The notes beneath the pieces are model-generated. The model saw only the letters and a list, made by a program, of their open reading frames with translations. It did not search any database and had not been told where the DNA came from. The translations under genes were made by a program, and so were the position numbers. Shown one piece after another: positions 16,260 through 23,508 of a DNA stretch of 39,858 bases. Position 1 is the first letter of the stretch; every line of letters starts with the position of its first letter. The DNA is from Candidatus Adlerbacteria bacterium RIFOXYC1_FULL_48_26 (lineage in GTDB: Bacteria; Patescibacteriota; Minisyncoccia; Phycocordibacterales; SBAW01). The stretch spans positions 1 to 39,858 of the forward strand of contig MEXB01000002.1 in assembly GCA_001773575.1 (NCBI GenBank), written 5' to 3'.

Positions 16260-16610
16260 ATGAACAAGAACTTGGCCATCTTTATACTTGTGGTCCTTGT
16301 ATTGGTTCTACAGGCGTTTGCCAGTAGTCCAACTCGGCCGATCATTCACACAGCCTCTGTAGGCTCTTATAACGAGTCCGTTGTCATAAACCCGACCACT
16401 GATACCCGCGTCGAGGTCCGCGCCCAAGCTGAGGCCGCCGAACAGCCACAATGCAACCCAAACTATTCTGGTTGTCTAAAACCGTACGCAAGCGACTATG
16501 ACTGCGCAGGAGGTTCTGGAGACGGTCCGTACTACACAGGGCCTGTACGTGTCCTTGGGTACGACCAATACAGGTTGGACAGAGACTACGACGGCTGGGC
16601 CTGCGAATAA
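16260..16610 (+). CDS. Secreted excalibur-domain protein, 116 aa
   Basis: An N-terminal signal/anchor (LAIFILVVLVLVLQAFASS) is followed by a polar linker (~25-70) and a C-terminal excalibur-like domain: YDCAGGSGDGPYYTGPV and DRDYDGWACE carry the Asp-rich DxDxDGxxCE calcium-binding motif and the conserved cysteines. Such domains occur on secreted surface proteins and are thought to bind Ca2+. The frame opens at 16218, but ATG 16260 places the signal peptide at the N-terminus. No SD. A GC-rich terminator follows. Confidence 0.8.
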   Translation: MNKNLAIFILVVLVLVLQAFASSPTRPIIHTASVGSYNESVVINPTTDTRVEVRAQAEAAEQPQCNPNYSGCLKPYASDYDCAGGSGDGPYYTGPVRVLGYDQYRLDRDYDGWACE

Positions 16611-16622
16611 AAATTAATTAAA

Positions 16623-16645
16623 AACAGGGGAGTCACTTCCCTGTT
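16623..16645 (+). terminator. Terminator after the excalibur gene
   Basis: AACAGGGGAG-TCA-CTTCCCTGTT hairpin followed by a short T-containing run. The promoter of RNA B begins 5 nt later. Confidence 0.65.
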
Positions 16646-16649
16646 GGAT

Positions 16650-16678
16650 TTGACACATATTTATATATGTGGTAACCT
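16650..16678 (+). promoter_or_regulatory. Promoter of putative RNA B
   Basis: TTGACA 16650-16655, 17-nt spacer, TAACCT 16673-16678. The predicted start (+7) is 16685, the first base of the RNA's closing stem. Confidence 0.7.
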
Positions 16679-16684
16679 AGATTA

Positions 16685-16830
16685 GCTCCAGGGGAACTTA
16701 TGCCCCACATAAGCTAAAGCTTGGGTGTTTCCCCACAGATTCTTTAACGACGACACCGGGATCTGTTCATCTTAGCCTGCCCCTGGAGCAACACATCCGG
16801 CCGCCACTCGAAAGATTGGCGGCCTTTTTT
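16685..16830 (+). ncRNA. Putative structured RNA B
   Basis: A stand-alone transcription unit with no open frame of note. A perfect 10-bp closing stem (GCTCCAGGGG 16685-16694 with CCCCTGGAGC 16780-16789) encloses three possible hairpins: CTTATG/CATAAG, GGG/CCC around 16723-16734, and ACAGAT/ATCTGT (about 16735-16765). It ends with a GC-rich terminator at 16799-16830. Promoter, start at the stem and terminator all agree. It does not show tmRNA, SRP, RNase P or 6S signatures that I recognise. Confidence 0.62.
16799..16830 (+). terminator. Terminator of RNA B
   Basis: GGCCGCCA (16799-16806) / TGGCGGCC (16817-16824), 10-nt loop, then six T. Confidence 0.88.
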
Positions 16831-16905
16831 ATACTCACAAAGAAGGTTGACAGACTTCCCTTCCGTGGTAGTTTGGGAAAGGCAACAAGAAGAAGGAGAA
16901 GACTT

Positions 16906-17193
16906 ATGTCCTTTCAAAAGAGTTCCCACCAGATTCGTCAGAAGCGCGACTATTTCATGAAGTGGAGTGGCTTCTGGGGCATCATCGGAATCGTGTTCCT
17001 CCTACTGTTCATGTTCTCGGGCAGCCCGGAACGGCCCTTCATCCGCGAGATTGTCGTCGTGTGCGGCATCGGCGCAATCGCCTGGTTCGTGGCGATGCTC
17101 GTGTTCCTCATCTGGCACCTCATCGACAGCCACGCTCGGCACAGCACGCCGCGCCCCGTCTTTCCCGTCCCCGACCGATATCGGTCCGCGTAG
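16906..17193 (+). CDS. Orphan two-span membrane protein, 95 aa
   Basis: Not recognised. ATG 16906 has AAGGAGA 7 nt upstream. A basic N-terminus (SSHQIRQKRDYFMKW) precedes two membrane spans (GFWGIIGIVFLLLFMF and IVVVCGIGAIAWFVAMLVFLIW) and a Pro/Arg-rich tail. A promoter TTGACA (16847-16852) with TAGTTT 16 nt downstream fits, and a terminator follows at 17199. GC-rich codons and SD use mark it as one of the orphan cassettes. Confidence 0.68.
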   Translation: MSFQKSSHQIRQKRDYFMKWSGFWGIIGIVFLLLFMFSGSPERPFIREIVVVCGIGAIAWFVAMLVFLIWHLIDSHARHSTPRPVFPVPDRYRSA

Positions 17194-17198
17194 ACAAC

Positions 17199-17227
17199 AA
17201 AGCCCGTCCCTAAAAAGGATGGGCTTT
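17199..17227 (+). terminator. Terminator of the 16906 gene
   Basis: AAAGCCC / GGGCTTT stem with an inner GTCC/GGAT extension. The next cassette's -35 box (17235) follows within 10 nt. Confidence 0.75.
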
Positions 17228-17234
17228 CCCTTTA

Positions 17235-17263
17235 TTGACCGCAAAGGTCTTTATAAGTACTGT
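17235..17263 (+). promoter_or_regulatory. Promoter of the 17293 gene
   Basis: TTGACC 17235-17240, 17-nt spacer, TACTGT 17258-17263; the SD-bearing leader is about 25 nt. Confidence 0.7.
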
Positions 17264-17292
17264 ATTTGTGCACCATCAACTGGAGGGCACAC

Positions 17293-17676
17293 ATGAGCAC
17301 ACAACCGCGTATCGAAGACATCGTGACGGCGGACTTCAAAAAGGGCCTGGAACTGCTCGACCGGACCATGCCCAGCTGGCGCACTAAGGTCAGGGAGCCC
17401 ATCGCTATCAGCGATGCCACATTCAGCCCCATCGCCCAGATCACCGGACAGGACTTCTTCCAGGCCGACCTCAGCACGTTCGGCTACGACCGCGAAGCGG
17501 CTACGGCGGCACACGGTGCGGACCGGGTCGCCCGCCAGGAATGGGCTGCCGACTTCGGCCTCTCGACCGGCGAAAAGCACCAGAAGGACGCGGACGGCCA
17601 CTGGTCGCTCGGCACGCTCCGGCGAGCCATCGACAAACTCAACGAGTTGTGGAACCTCGAGCTCGGTCTCGCCTAG
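17293..17676 (+). CDS. Orphan cytosolic protein, 127 aa
   Basis: Not recognised. ATG 17293 sits 5 nt after GGAGGG, a near-perfect SD. The protein is soluble and mostly helical (MSTQPRIEDIVTADFKKGLELLD...), with no signal peptide, cysteines or obvious catalytic motif. The middle (QEWAADFGLSTGEKHQKDADGHWSLGTLRRAI) is charged. Codons are strongly GC-rich, unlike the core genes. It has its own promoter and terminator, forming a compact cassette directly after the one at 16906. Confidence 0.7.
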   Translation: MSTQPRIEDIVTADFKKGLELLDRTMPSWRTKVREPIAISDATFSPIAQITGQDFFQADLSTFGYDREAATAAHGADRVARQEWAADFGLSTGEKHQKDADGHWSLGTLRRAIDKLNELWNLELGLA

Positions 17677-17694
17677 CTCACCCACATTTCAATC

Positions 17695-17726
17695 AAGGCC
17701 GCTCGAAAGAGTGGCCTTTTTCTTTT
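17695..17726. terminator. Bidirectional terminator
   Basis: AAGGCC-GCTC-GAAA-GAGT-GGCCTT followed by TTTCTTTT. It overlaps the stop codon of the convergent 17725-18012 gene. Very similar to the reverse complement of the hairpin at 13527-13556. Confidence 0.85.
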
Positions 17727-18012
17727 AAAAGTTTCCGAGCGAGTAGAGCAATGCTATAAGGATATACGGCACCACTATGGCAACACCTTGCGGGATGCTT
17801 AAACTCTTTTTACTCAAAGAAAGCCACACGGTTCCTGCAGAAATACCGCACAGGAGAATCAATATAACGTTTATCAAAGCGAGTGCTGCATATGCGCCAC
17901 TTGAAGTGGCATACGAGAACGCAAGAAGCGTACTTGGAGCCAACAAATAAATTATATAAACCGCGGCAATCGTGTGGAGAGCGGCGAGAAAGGTTAAAAG
18001 CATTTTAGACAT
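17725..18012 (-). CDS. Small membrane protein, 95 aa, three to four spans
   Basis: Function unknown. Hydrophobic segments cover most of the length (LLTFLAALHTIAAVYIIYLL, YAALALINVILILLCGISA, GVAIVVPYILIALLYSL). The frame opens at 18030, but ATG 18012 is preferred: TATAAT at 18024-18019 ends exactly 6 nt before it, the same geometry as pepA, corA and dnaB. That places it with the leaderless core genes although it sits among SD-led cassettes. Confidence 0.68.
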   Translation of the reverse strand: MSKMLLTFLAALHTIAAVYIIYLLAPSTLLAFSYATSSGAYAALALINVILILLCGISAGTVWLSLSKKSLSIPQGVAIVVPYILIALLYSLGNF

Positions 18013-18018
18013 GGAATG

Positions 18019-18024
18019 ATTATA
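18019..18024 (-). promoter_or_regulatory. -10 box, leaderless start of the 18012 gene
   Basis: Perfect TATAAT on the minus strand, 6 nt from ATG 18012; no SD. Confidence 0.65.
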
Positions 18025-18049
18025 AAGCACCTGTAAAAAATCTCTGATA

Positions 18050-18077
18050 TTGACGCCCTACCCTTTTGTGCTATTTT
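18050..18077 (+). promoter_or_regulatory. Promoter of putative RNA C
   Basis: TTGACG 18050-18055, 16-nt spacer, TATTTT 18072-18077. Start expected at 18084-18085, the first base of the closing stem. Confidence 0.65.
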
Positions 18078-18083
18078 TGTTGC

Positions 18084-18260
18084 GGGTGCTGGAGGGTTCG
18101 CAGTGGTGCCCATCACTGCCGTATGTGTAGCCGGCTCTCTGCCTCGTCCTTGTCTCTCCCCGAGCAGACCTGGTAGATGAGAGTCTCACATATGCCTCCA
18201 GCACCTTATTCTTCAGAAACGTTCTTTGTTCACCAACCGCCAGTCTCTGGCGGTTTTCCT
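18084..18260 (+). ncRNA. Putative structured RNA C
   Basis: A perfect 11-bp closing stem (GGTGCTGGAGG 18085-18095 with CCTCCAGCACC 18195-18205) encloses a hairpin GCAGTG/CACTGC (about 18100-18119) and a long rod: TATGTG/CACATA, GGCTCTC/GAGAGTC and an inner CTCG/CGAG. A 9-bp terminator hairpin (AACCGCCAG 18235-18243 / CTGGCGGTT 18247-18255) with a T-run follows. The layout (promoter, start at stem, closed junction, terminator) matches RNA B although the sequences differ. Family unknown. Confidence 0.6.
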
Positions 18261-18322
18261 TTTGTGTGGTATCGTATGTGTGCGCCAAGAGTATCCCTAG
18301 AGATACAACCGGAGGGCAGGCA

Positions 18323-18490
18323 ATGTCCATTTCAGAAGGTCGCATCAACTCAAAAGGTTCCAACGGCCACTACTTCCTGCACGGGTCCAGTGCACGGGAG
18401 TCCTGGCTCCACAGCAGCGAGTCCTGGCGGTTCAAGATCGGCGTCGTCGTCGGTATCATCCTGATGGTGGCGATTGTCCGTCAGTTTTAG
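18323..18490 (+). CDS. Orphan single-span membrane protein, 55 aa
   Basis: Not recognised. ATG 18323 is preceded by GGAGGGCAGGCA, a strong SD. A polar Ser/His-rich N-terminal half (SISEGRINSKGSNGHYFLHG) is followed by one C-terminal membrane span (IGVVVGIILMVAIV) ending RQF. An inverted repeat GTATC/GATAC lies just upstream (about 18290-18305). The gene follows RNA C's terminator and ends in its own terminator, like the other cassettes. Confidence 0.62.
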   Translation: MSISEGRINSKGSNGHYFLHGSSARESWLHSSESWRFKIGVVVGIILMVAIVRQF

Positions 18491-18510
18491 ATGAAGTGCG
18501 TTTTCAACAA

Positions 18511-18547
18511 AAAAGCCGCCCCATTTCTGGGACGGCTTTTCTTTTTA
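18511..18547. terminator. Terminator after the 18323 gene
   Basis: AAAAGCCG / CGGCTTTT stem with inner CCC/GGG and a T-run; A-rich left arm, so possibly bidirectional with the convergent gene at 18551. Confidence 0.85.
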
Positions 18548-18550
18548 TAG

Positions 18551-18991
18551 TTACTTACCAGCAGAGGCTAGAAGTTTTGCACTCTGAGTGTTACCCCAGC
18601 ATGGCTTGGACGAATTCCAAGGGGTAGTTCCTTCTCTTTCATATAGGTAGCGAGCGTACTCCATATTCCCTTCAAGAGAATATATGTCTATACCGAGCTT
18701 CTCTGAGGCACCCAAGTGGTAGTCCTCATTGACCTGCATAACGCCGACATCGCGGTCGTTTAGCTTGCCACGGTACACTTCGCCGTTTTTATTGAACTGG
18801 CGGAAGTGAGATTCACACTTCGCAATATCCACCATCACGGGGATATCGTAGAAGTATTCAGCGACCTGGTCGCGGATGGTTTGCGCCTGCGGTGCAATAC
18901 CCAACGTCGGTACGACTGAAGGGGTAGTTGAGGCAGGTGTTGCGCCTAGTGCTGACGAAAGCGCCAGAGCGAGGCCAAGAGCGAAAGGCAT
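18551..18991 (-). CDS. Secreted lysozyme/transglycosylase-like protein, 146 aa
   Basis: A signal peptide (MPFALGLALALSSALGA) and a linker precede a lysozyme-fold domain: DIAKCESHFRQFN contains the candidate catalytic Glu60 and DRDVGVMQVNEDYH matches the GLMQI-type motif of SLT domains; NMEYARYLYEREG and PWNSSKPCW complete the fold. Two cysteines (Cys59 and one near the end) could pair. It probably cleaves peptidoglycan glycan strands during wall turnover. A TAGTAT box lies 12 nt before ATG 18991. Confidence 0.82.
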   Translation of the reverse strand: MPFALGLALALSSALGATPASTTPSVVPTLGIAPQAQTIRDQVAEYFYDIPVMVDIAKCESHFRQFNKNGEVYRGKLNDRDVGVMQVNEDYHLGASEKLGIDIYSLEGNMEYARYLYEREGTTPWNSSKPCWGNTQSAKLLASAGK

Positions 18992-19023
18992 GAGTAAATT
19001 TGCATACTAACTGATAGCTATTT

Positions 19024-19130
19024 AGGAACGAAAAAGGCCGGCTCGACTGCCGACTTAAGGAATATGGTGCCGGTTTTGAAGAGGCCGGTCAACGCTCGAG
19101 CTTGACAAGCCCATCTGTATACCCTTATCT
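19024..19130. other. Intergenic region with repeated CCGGC hairpin arms
   Basis: No gene. On the minus strand GTCGGC-AGTCGA-GCCGGCC followed by TTTTT (about 19054-19028) is a plausible terminator for the exonuclease transcript; ACCGGC recurs twice upstream and TTGTCA/TTGACC hexamers are present, so a short minus-strand RNA is possible. Confidence 0.4.
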
Positions 19131-19183
19131 CCAAAAAACCCTTATTTTACAAGGTATTTTGAATAGGCACTTTGGCCCAATTA

Positions 19184-19786
19184 TTAAAGCCAGGGAATTT
19201 CGTACTGGTCAAACTCTGGGAGCAGTTTTTTGTCGTATAGGAGGCGGGAGATGACTTCTGCATGGCTTTTTGCCCCCGTTAAAGCGTTATGAGGCTTTGG
19301 TTCCTCTGGAATTCCGCAGTAATTAAGCACTGCATCGAGGTTGAGCTTGGAGTGGTGCTTCTCTGGGTCCGTTGGGGGAGTCAGTCCCCTCTTTATCATG
19401 TGCATATAGCACAGGGTGTGGGTGTCTATAGTGCGGTGGGCAAACGGCCATTCTGTATGGCCAGCACGCTCTGCTCCTGCTGCCAGAAAATCCCTGTCAT
19501 AGGAGACGTTCTGCCCTGCCAAGGTTCGCTCCTCAAGCGTCTGTGCCCAATCCTTAAATTTGTGGACCAAATCGGCCTCAGACTGCTTCGCAGGGTCAGT
19601 TGCCTGTTCCCTACTAAAGCCGTTTACCTCCAAAGCCTCCTCTTCAATATGGGCACCGTCCCAGGCACGGCACTCCTCATAAAACTGGTTCTCTGGGTGG
19701 GCCAAGTCCAAGGCCCCCACGCTCAAAATCGAGTTTTTCTTGGCATCCAGGCCGCTTCCCTCCACGTCTACGATAAGCATTGCCAT
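19184..19786 (-). CDS. DEDDh-type 3'-5' exonuclease, 200 aa
   Basis: A DnaQ-like exonuclease. ExoI carries the metal-binding pair in LIVDVEGSG (Asp7, Glu9), ExoII is NVSYDRDFL, and ExoIII is HNALTGAKSHAEVI with the His-x4-Asp-type pattern altered (Gly-Ala-Lys after HNAL), so activity should be checked. No polymerase domain, so it is a stand-alone repair or RNA-processing enzyme. It is divergent from rpmA; TAGGTT 5 nt before the ATG would give a leaderless mRNA. Confidence 0.8.
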   Translation of the reverse strand: MAMLIVDVEGSGLDAKKNSILSVGALDLAHPENQFYEECRAWDGAHIEEEALEVNGFSREQATDPAKQSEADLVHKFKDWAQTLEERTLAGQNVSYDRDFLAAGAERAGHTEWPFAHRTIDTHTLCYMHMIKRGLTPPTDPEKHHSKLNLDAVLNYCGIPEEPKPHNALTGAKSHAEVISRLLYDKKLLPEFDQYEIPWL

Positions 19787-19818
19787 AGTTTAACCTATCT
19801 GGTACTATCTTTCTACAT

Positions 19819-20094
19819 ATGGCATCAAAGAAAGCGGGCGGTACAGCGAAAAACCTAAACGACTCAAATGCAAAATATTTGGGCGTTAAGCTCTATGCTG
19901 GTCAACCAGCAAAGGTTGGCGACATTATCGTACGTCAGCGTGGCACAGCTATGATGCCAGGCAAGAACGTAGGTCTTGGTAAAGACCACACTCTCTTCGC
20001 ACTCATCAACGGCGTTGTCGGTTTCCGCAATGTCCGCAAGACAAACTTCAACGGCAAAAAGACCGTTCGCTCAGCGGTAGACGTTATCGCGTAA
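19819..20094 (+). CDS. rpmA: 50S ribosomal protein L27
   Basis: A large-subunit protein whose N-terminus reaches the peptidyl-transferase centre. The N-terminus [24 protein letters not shown] is the L27 pattern, followed by [29 protein letters not shown]. 91 aa is normal. TACTAT lies 10 nt before ATG 19819 and there is no SD. It stands alone, about 8 kb from rplU and on the other strand, although the two are usually co-transcribed. Its 3' end overlaps the convergent gene by 11 nt. Confidence 0.95.
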   Translation: MASKKAGGTAKNLNDSNAKYLGVKLYAGQPAKVGDIIVRQRGTAMMPGKNVGLGKDHTLFALINGVVGFRNVRKTNFNGKKTVRSAVDVIA

Positions 20095-20494
20095 ATCTCC
20101 AAGAAATATAGACTGACAATGGCACGAGAAGTGCCATTTGTGCTATTGGGCTAATACCCACTCCTAACCATATCGGCATCGCCGCAGTGTATGCCCACTT
20201 ATGTAGAGCCATCGCTTTATATTCAACCAGAAGCGCAATAACAAACCCTCCAATTCCAAGTGCGGCGTACTGCCGCGCTCGCCAAGGTCCGACCTTGTCA
20301 GAACATAAAAATACAAAAGCCGTAATCAGAAGGGTGTAGAGAACATCACCAGAGGTGGCCCAGAGAATAAGAGGGAGGCCACTCCCCAACTGCTCGTACC
20401 CAGTGTAGAGAGGTACGTGCGAGTACTCCCATAGTGCATGTAACGCAAAAGAGACAACAACAAGCACCGCTAAAAAATTAGTGTATCTGCGCAT
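20084..20494 (-). CDS. Membrane protein of unknown function, 136 aa
   Basis: Four hydrophobic segments are visible ([72 protein letters not shown]). No domain recognised. ATG 20494 overlaps the upstream gene by 17 nt; an earlier ATG at 20527 would overlap by 50 nt and add a basic, non-hydrophobic leader. It is probably co-transcribed with the gene at 20478-20861. Confidence 0.65.
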   Translation of the reverse strand: MRRYTNFLAVLVVVSFALHALWEYSHVPLYTGYEQLGSGLPLILWATSGDVLYTLLITAFVFLCSDKVGPWRARQYAALGIGGFVIALLVEYKAMALHKWAYTAAMPIWLGVGISPIAQMALLVPLSVYISWRFTR

Positions 20495-20861
20495 CGAGTT
20501 TCTTCTCGATAGAATCCAGGCGAGCAATTAATATCTTGAGGTCTACCGTTTCTGCGCGAAGTTCTGCCTCTGTTTTTTCAACAATTTTCTTCTCGTGCTT
20601 GATACCCGAAAGGATAATGCTGTCGCCAATAAAGAACGACACGAAGAGTCCTGTTGGGAGCATTATCAACGCCCCAAGAAGCAGTGACGAGACGCCATGG
20701 AGCGAAGGGTAGTATTCTGCCGTTTCCCATACGCCCTTCCAAAAGAGAACGATGCCTACACCGCCAATAAACGAATATACGAGAGGGTGATGGCTTAAAC
20801 GTCCTCGAACCTTATCTTCCAACTTGTCGAAAAAGTGATTGATTTTTTGATACACAGTCAT
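20478..20861 (-). CDS. Two-span membrane protein with coiled-coil tail, 127 aa
   Basis: Two membrane spans (SFIGGVGIVLFWKGVW and LLLGALIMLPTGLFVSFFIGDSIIL) and a charged C-terminal coiled coil ([36 protein letters not shown]). Function unknown. TATAGT 10 nt before ATG 20861 suggests its own promoter with a very short leader, 17 nt after rplI ends. Confidence 0.7.
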   Translation of the reverse strand: MTVYQKINHFFDKLEDKVRGRLSHHPLVYSFIGGVGIVLFWKGVWETAEYYPSLHGVSSLLLGALIMLPTGLFVSFFIGDSIILSGIKHEKKIVEKTEAELRAETVDLKILIARLDSIEKKLDAQIH

Positions 20862-20878
20862 AGATATCTCTACTATAC

Positions 20879-21325
20879 CTATATTCCCGCCGTAATGATG
20901 AGGGTCATTTCCACACCCACGTTCTTACCCGCAACCTTAAACTTGTGTTCCCCTGTAGTTTTTATAGCACCGCCAAGCTCAATAGAATCCTCTGAGATCT
21001 GGAGTGCGTGCTGGCCCAGAATAGCCTTTGCAATATCTTTTTCAGTAATCCCCTTAAACAGACCGCCCTTTTCTGTAGCCTTTGCTGTAATTGAAATAGT
21101 TTTGCCCTTCAATGAAGAAACTTTTTTATCTACCACCTCATCCTCTTTTCTCTGAGCTTCTGCGGCTGCTTCGTTCTGTGCCTCTATCTGTTTTACCTTT
21201 TCATCGGTAGCTGGCTCTGCAAATTTATTTTTGAATAGAAAGTTAACCGCGTACCCATCGGCTACGTTCTTAATCTCATGTCGTCTTCCAACGCCACGTA
21301 CATCTTTAGTCAGGATTACTTTCAT
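20879..21325 (-). CDS. rplI: 50S ribosomal protein L9
   Basis: Binds 23S rRNA near the L1 stalk. The N-terminal domain [36 protein letters not shown] is diagnostic, followed by the long connecting helix (rich in Glu/Ala/Lys) and a C-terminal domain with [21 protein letters not shown]. 148 aa is full length. Several CPR lineages are reported to lack L9, so its presence helps placement. It starts 1 nt after the S41 protease gene and should share its transcript. Confidence 0.95.
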   Translation of the reverse strand: MKVILTKDVRGVGRRHEIKNVADGYAVNFLFKNKFAEPATDEKVKQIEAQNEAAAEAQRKEDEVVDKKVSSLKGKTISITAKATEKGGLFKGITEKDIAKAILGQHALQISEDSIELGGAIKTTGEHKFKVAGKNVGVEMTLIITAGI

Positions 21326-21326
21326 G

Positions 21327-22538
21327 TTAGTTCGAGAGGTACAGTACCGCTGCGTTTAACTGTGCATCGTTTCCGGCTTGGATAGCTGCGCGTGTTGTTG
21401 TTGCGAGAATATCAGGTTGTAGGCCACCATCTGAGATCGAGTTGCCATTTGGGGTTAGCCAGCGGGCGATAGTGACTTTGAGCTGCGCACCACCACCGAG
21501 GTCCATCAATTCCTGCACAGAACCTTTACCGAAGGTGCGTGTTCCAACTAGTTTTGCAACATGGTGCTGCTGGAGTGCGCCCGCGAGGATTTCTGATGCC
21601 GAGGCAGAACCCTGGTCTACCAACACTGCCATCTTAAAGTTCTTGTTACCCGCAAAGACGTTATAGCCGAGGCTGCGGTGTGAGACATTTTCGCGGGTGC
21701 CCTTAAAGTCTTCCGTAACGATCACCTCCCCTGTTGGCAAGAAGTAGCTTGCCATCTGGACAGCCGCATCGAGGTAGCCGCCTGGGTCGCCACGCAAGTC
21801 GAGGATAAGTTTTGTATTACCAGATTGTATAAACTGTCGAAGCGCGTCGCGGAAAAGATTAACTGAGTTTTCTGAGAAGCTATAGAGAGTGATTTTGAAT
21901 ATGCCGCCATTCATCTTCTCTGTTTCGATGATAGGGATATTGATAGTCTGGCGCGTAAGGTTAACCGTAAATGGCTTACCTGTGCCACGTACAAGTGTTA
22001 GAGAGACTGGGGTACCAACAGGCCCGCGGATTGTTTTTACTGCTTGGTCCGATGTCATCATTTCTGATGATGTTGCGCCGATAGCAACGATAATGTCGCC
22101 AGTTTGGATATCGGCCGCTGCCGCAGGAGTCCCCTTAAGCGGTGAGACGGCAACAAGCTGGCCCTTAGCATTGTTGTCGATCTGCAAACCAATGCCACCG
22201 AAGGAGCCGCTTATGTCTTGTTGAAATATTTCAGCATCGGATGGAGGGAAGAACACTGTGTATGGGTCGCCAAAGCTTGCTGTAAGCCCTGCAATTGCTC
22301 CATAGAGCTGCTCTTGTTCCGTGGGAAGTGAGCTTGATGCGTGGGTAACAATAAAATTCTGGTTGAGAAGCTGGTACGCTGCCCAAAACTGGGCCATGTC
22401 TACATCGCTAGGTTGCACGCCTGTTACAGCACGAGTAACTGCCGCCGACACACTCTGCTGATGCATTACCGTTCCGAGATAGAACGCTGCCATCAACGCC
22501 ACCACCGCTCCCGCTGCCTTCCATTTCTGTCTCGTCAT
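21327..22538 (-). CDS. S41 C-terminal processing peptidase (CtpA-like)
   Basis: An exported serine protease. An N-terminal anchor ([18 protein letters not shown]) is followed by a PDZ domain ([20 protein letters not shown]..., ~residues 95-185) and the S41 catalytic domain: [13 protein letters not shown] contains the nucleophile Ser and [11 protein letters not shown] the catalytic Lys. 403 aa from ATG 22538; longer in-frame starts lie upstream of TATACT (22553-22548), 9 nt from this ATG. By family it trims envelope or wall-associated proteins. Confidence 0.93.
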   Translation of the reverse strand: MTRQKWKAAGAVVALMAAFYLGTVMHQQSVSAAVTRAVTGVQPSDVDMAQFWAAYQLLNQNFIVTHASSSLPTEQEQLYGAIAGLTASFGDPYTVFFPPSDAEIFQQDISGSFGGIGLQIDNNAKGQLVAVSPLKGTPAAAADIQTGDIIVAIGATSSEMMTSDQAVKTIRGPVGTPVSLTLVRGTGKPFTVNLTRQTINIPIIETEKMNGGIFKITLYSFSENSVNLFRDALRQFIQSGNTKLILDLRGDPGGYLDAAVQMASYFLPTGEVIVTEDFKGTRENVSHRSLGYNVFAGNKNFKMAVLVDQGSASASEILAGALQQHHVAKLVGTRTFGKGSVQELMDLGGGAQLKVTIARWLTPNGNSISDGGLQPDILATTTRAAIQAGNDAQLNAAVLYLSN

Positions 22539-22547
22539 ATATTGCTC

Positions 22548-22584
22548 AGTATAACATAATCGTAAAAAATTTCGGTGATATAAT
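22548..22584. promoter_or_regulatory. Divergent promoters of the S41 gene and corA
   Basis: Minus strand TATACT at 22553-22548 (9 nt from ATG 22538) and plus strand TATAAT at 22579-22584, extended by TGA (TGnTATAAT), exactly 6 nt before ATG 22591. The two -10 boxes are 25 nt apart. Confidence 0.7.
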
Positions 22585-22590
22585 TTATTC

Positions 22591-23502
22591 ATGATCACGC
22601 GATACGTGCAGAGAAATCTCACGTGGATAGACTGCCTTTCTCCTACCGCGGCTGAGGTTCGCAGTTTAATGCACGAGTTCGATATTGACCCGCTTATTGC
22701 GGAAGAGCTTCTCCTCCCCTCTTACAAACCCAAAGTAGAGAAACTTGGCGACCTTATTTACATCATCTTGCACTTCCCCACCCTCCGTAATGGTCGCCAG
22801 ACGCCTGAGCAGGAAATAGACTTTATTATCGGAAAACACTTCCTTATAACGACACGGTACGAAAACATTGACCCCTTCCACACCTTTGCAAAGATATTTG
22901 AAGTGGAAGCGCTTCTAAAAAAAGAAGCACACGCTACACATGGCGGGCATTTATTTGTCGCACTGGTCCGAAACTTATACCAAGCAATAGAAAACGGCTG
23001 CACCACCATGCACCGCCGTCTTCGCGACATTGAGGAGCGTATTTTTAGCGGAGACGAACGTCGCATGGTCGCGGGACTTTCCCAAGTAGGCCGCTCCATC
23101 CACGATTTCCGTCAATCAATGGCTCCTCATGAGGAAATGCTCAAGTCCTTTGAACCTGTTGGCACGAAAACCTTCGGCTCAGAATTTGCATATTATGTTC
23201 GTGACCTTGAAGGCGCATATGAACGCATAGACAGGACTCTCGATAACCTCCACGGTTCGCTTACTGAACTCCGCGAGACTAACAACTCTCTCCTTTCGAC
23301 AAAACAAAATGAAATTATGAAAACCTTTACGGTTATGGCCTTTATCTTCCTTCCACTCTCCTTCATTGCCGGTCTTTTTGGTATGAACACGCGAAATAAC
23401 CCCATCGTTGGAACTGCCCATGACTTTTGGATTATCGTTGGTATTATGACAGTCCTTGCCTGTTGTTTCTTCATTTATTTCAGACGCAAGGATTGGCTCT
23501 AA
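22591..23502 (+). CDS. corA: CorA-type Mg2+/divalent cation channel
   Basis: A pentameric inner-membrane Mg2+ channel. The large cytosolic N-terminal domain and long helices (EIMKTFTVMAFIFLPLSFIAGLFGMNT) lead to two C-terminal spans; the signature GMN is present in LFGMNTRNN, and the tail FFIYFRRKDWL is typical. 303 aa is normal. The start is fixed by TATAAT 6 nt upstream and the absence of an SD, predicting a leaderless mRNA. It is 6 nt from cysS. Confidence 0.94.
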   Translation: MITRYVQRNLTWIDCLSPTAAEVRSLMHEFDIDPLIAEELLLPSYKPKVEKLGDLIYIILHFPTLRNGRQTPEQEIDFIIGKHFLITTRYENIDPFHTFAKIFEVEALLKKEAHATHGGHLFVALVRNLYQAIENGCTTMHRRLRDIEERIFSGDERRMVAGLSQVGRSIHDFRQSMAPHEEMLKSFEPVGTKTFGSEFAYYVRDLEGAYERIDRTLDNLHGSLTELRETNNSLLSTKQNEIMKTFTVMAFIFLPLSFIAGLFGMNTRNNPIVGTAHDFWIIVGIMTVLACCFFIYFRRKDWL

Positions 23503-23508
23503 ATACCT

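Noticed and set aside
16685-16830. RNA B as SRP, RNase P or 6S RNA
   Set aside because: No GGAAG/GCAGCC SRP loop, no GAGGAAAGTC or ACAGAA RNase P motifs, and the three-hairpin junction is unlike the 6S rod with a central bubble.
13000-18550. Prophage
   Set aside because: No phage structural, lysis or integrase genes; only small orphans and RNAs.
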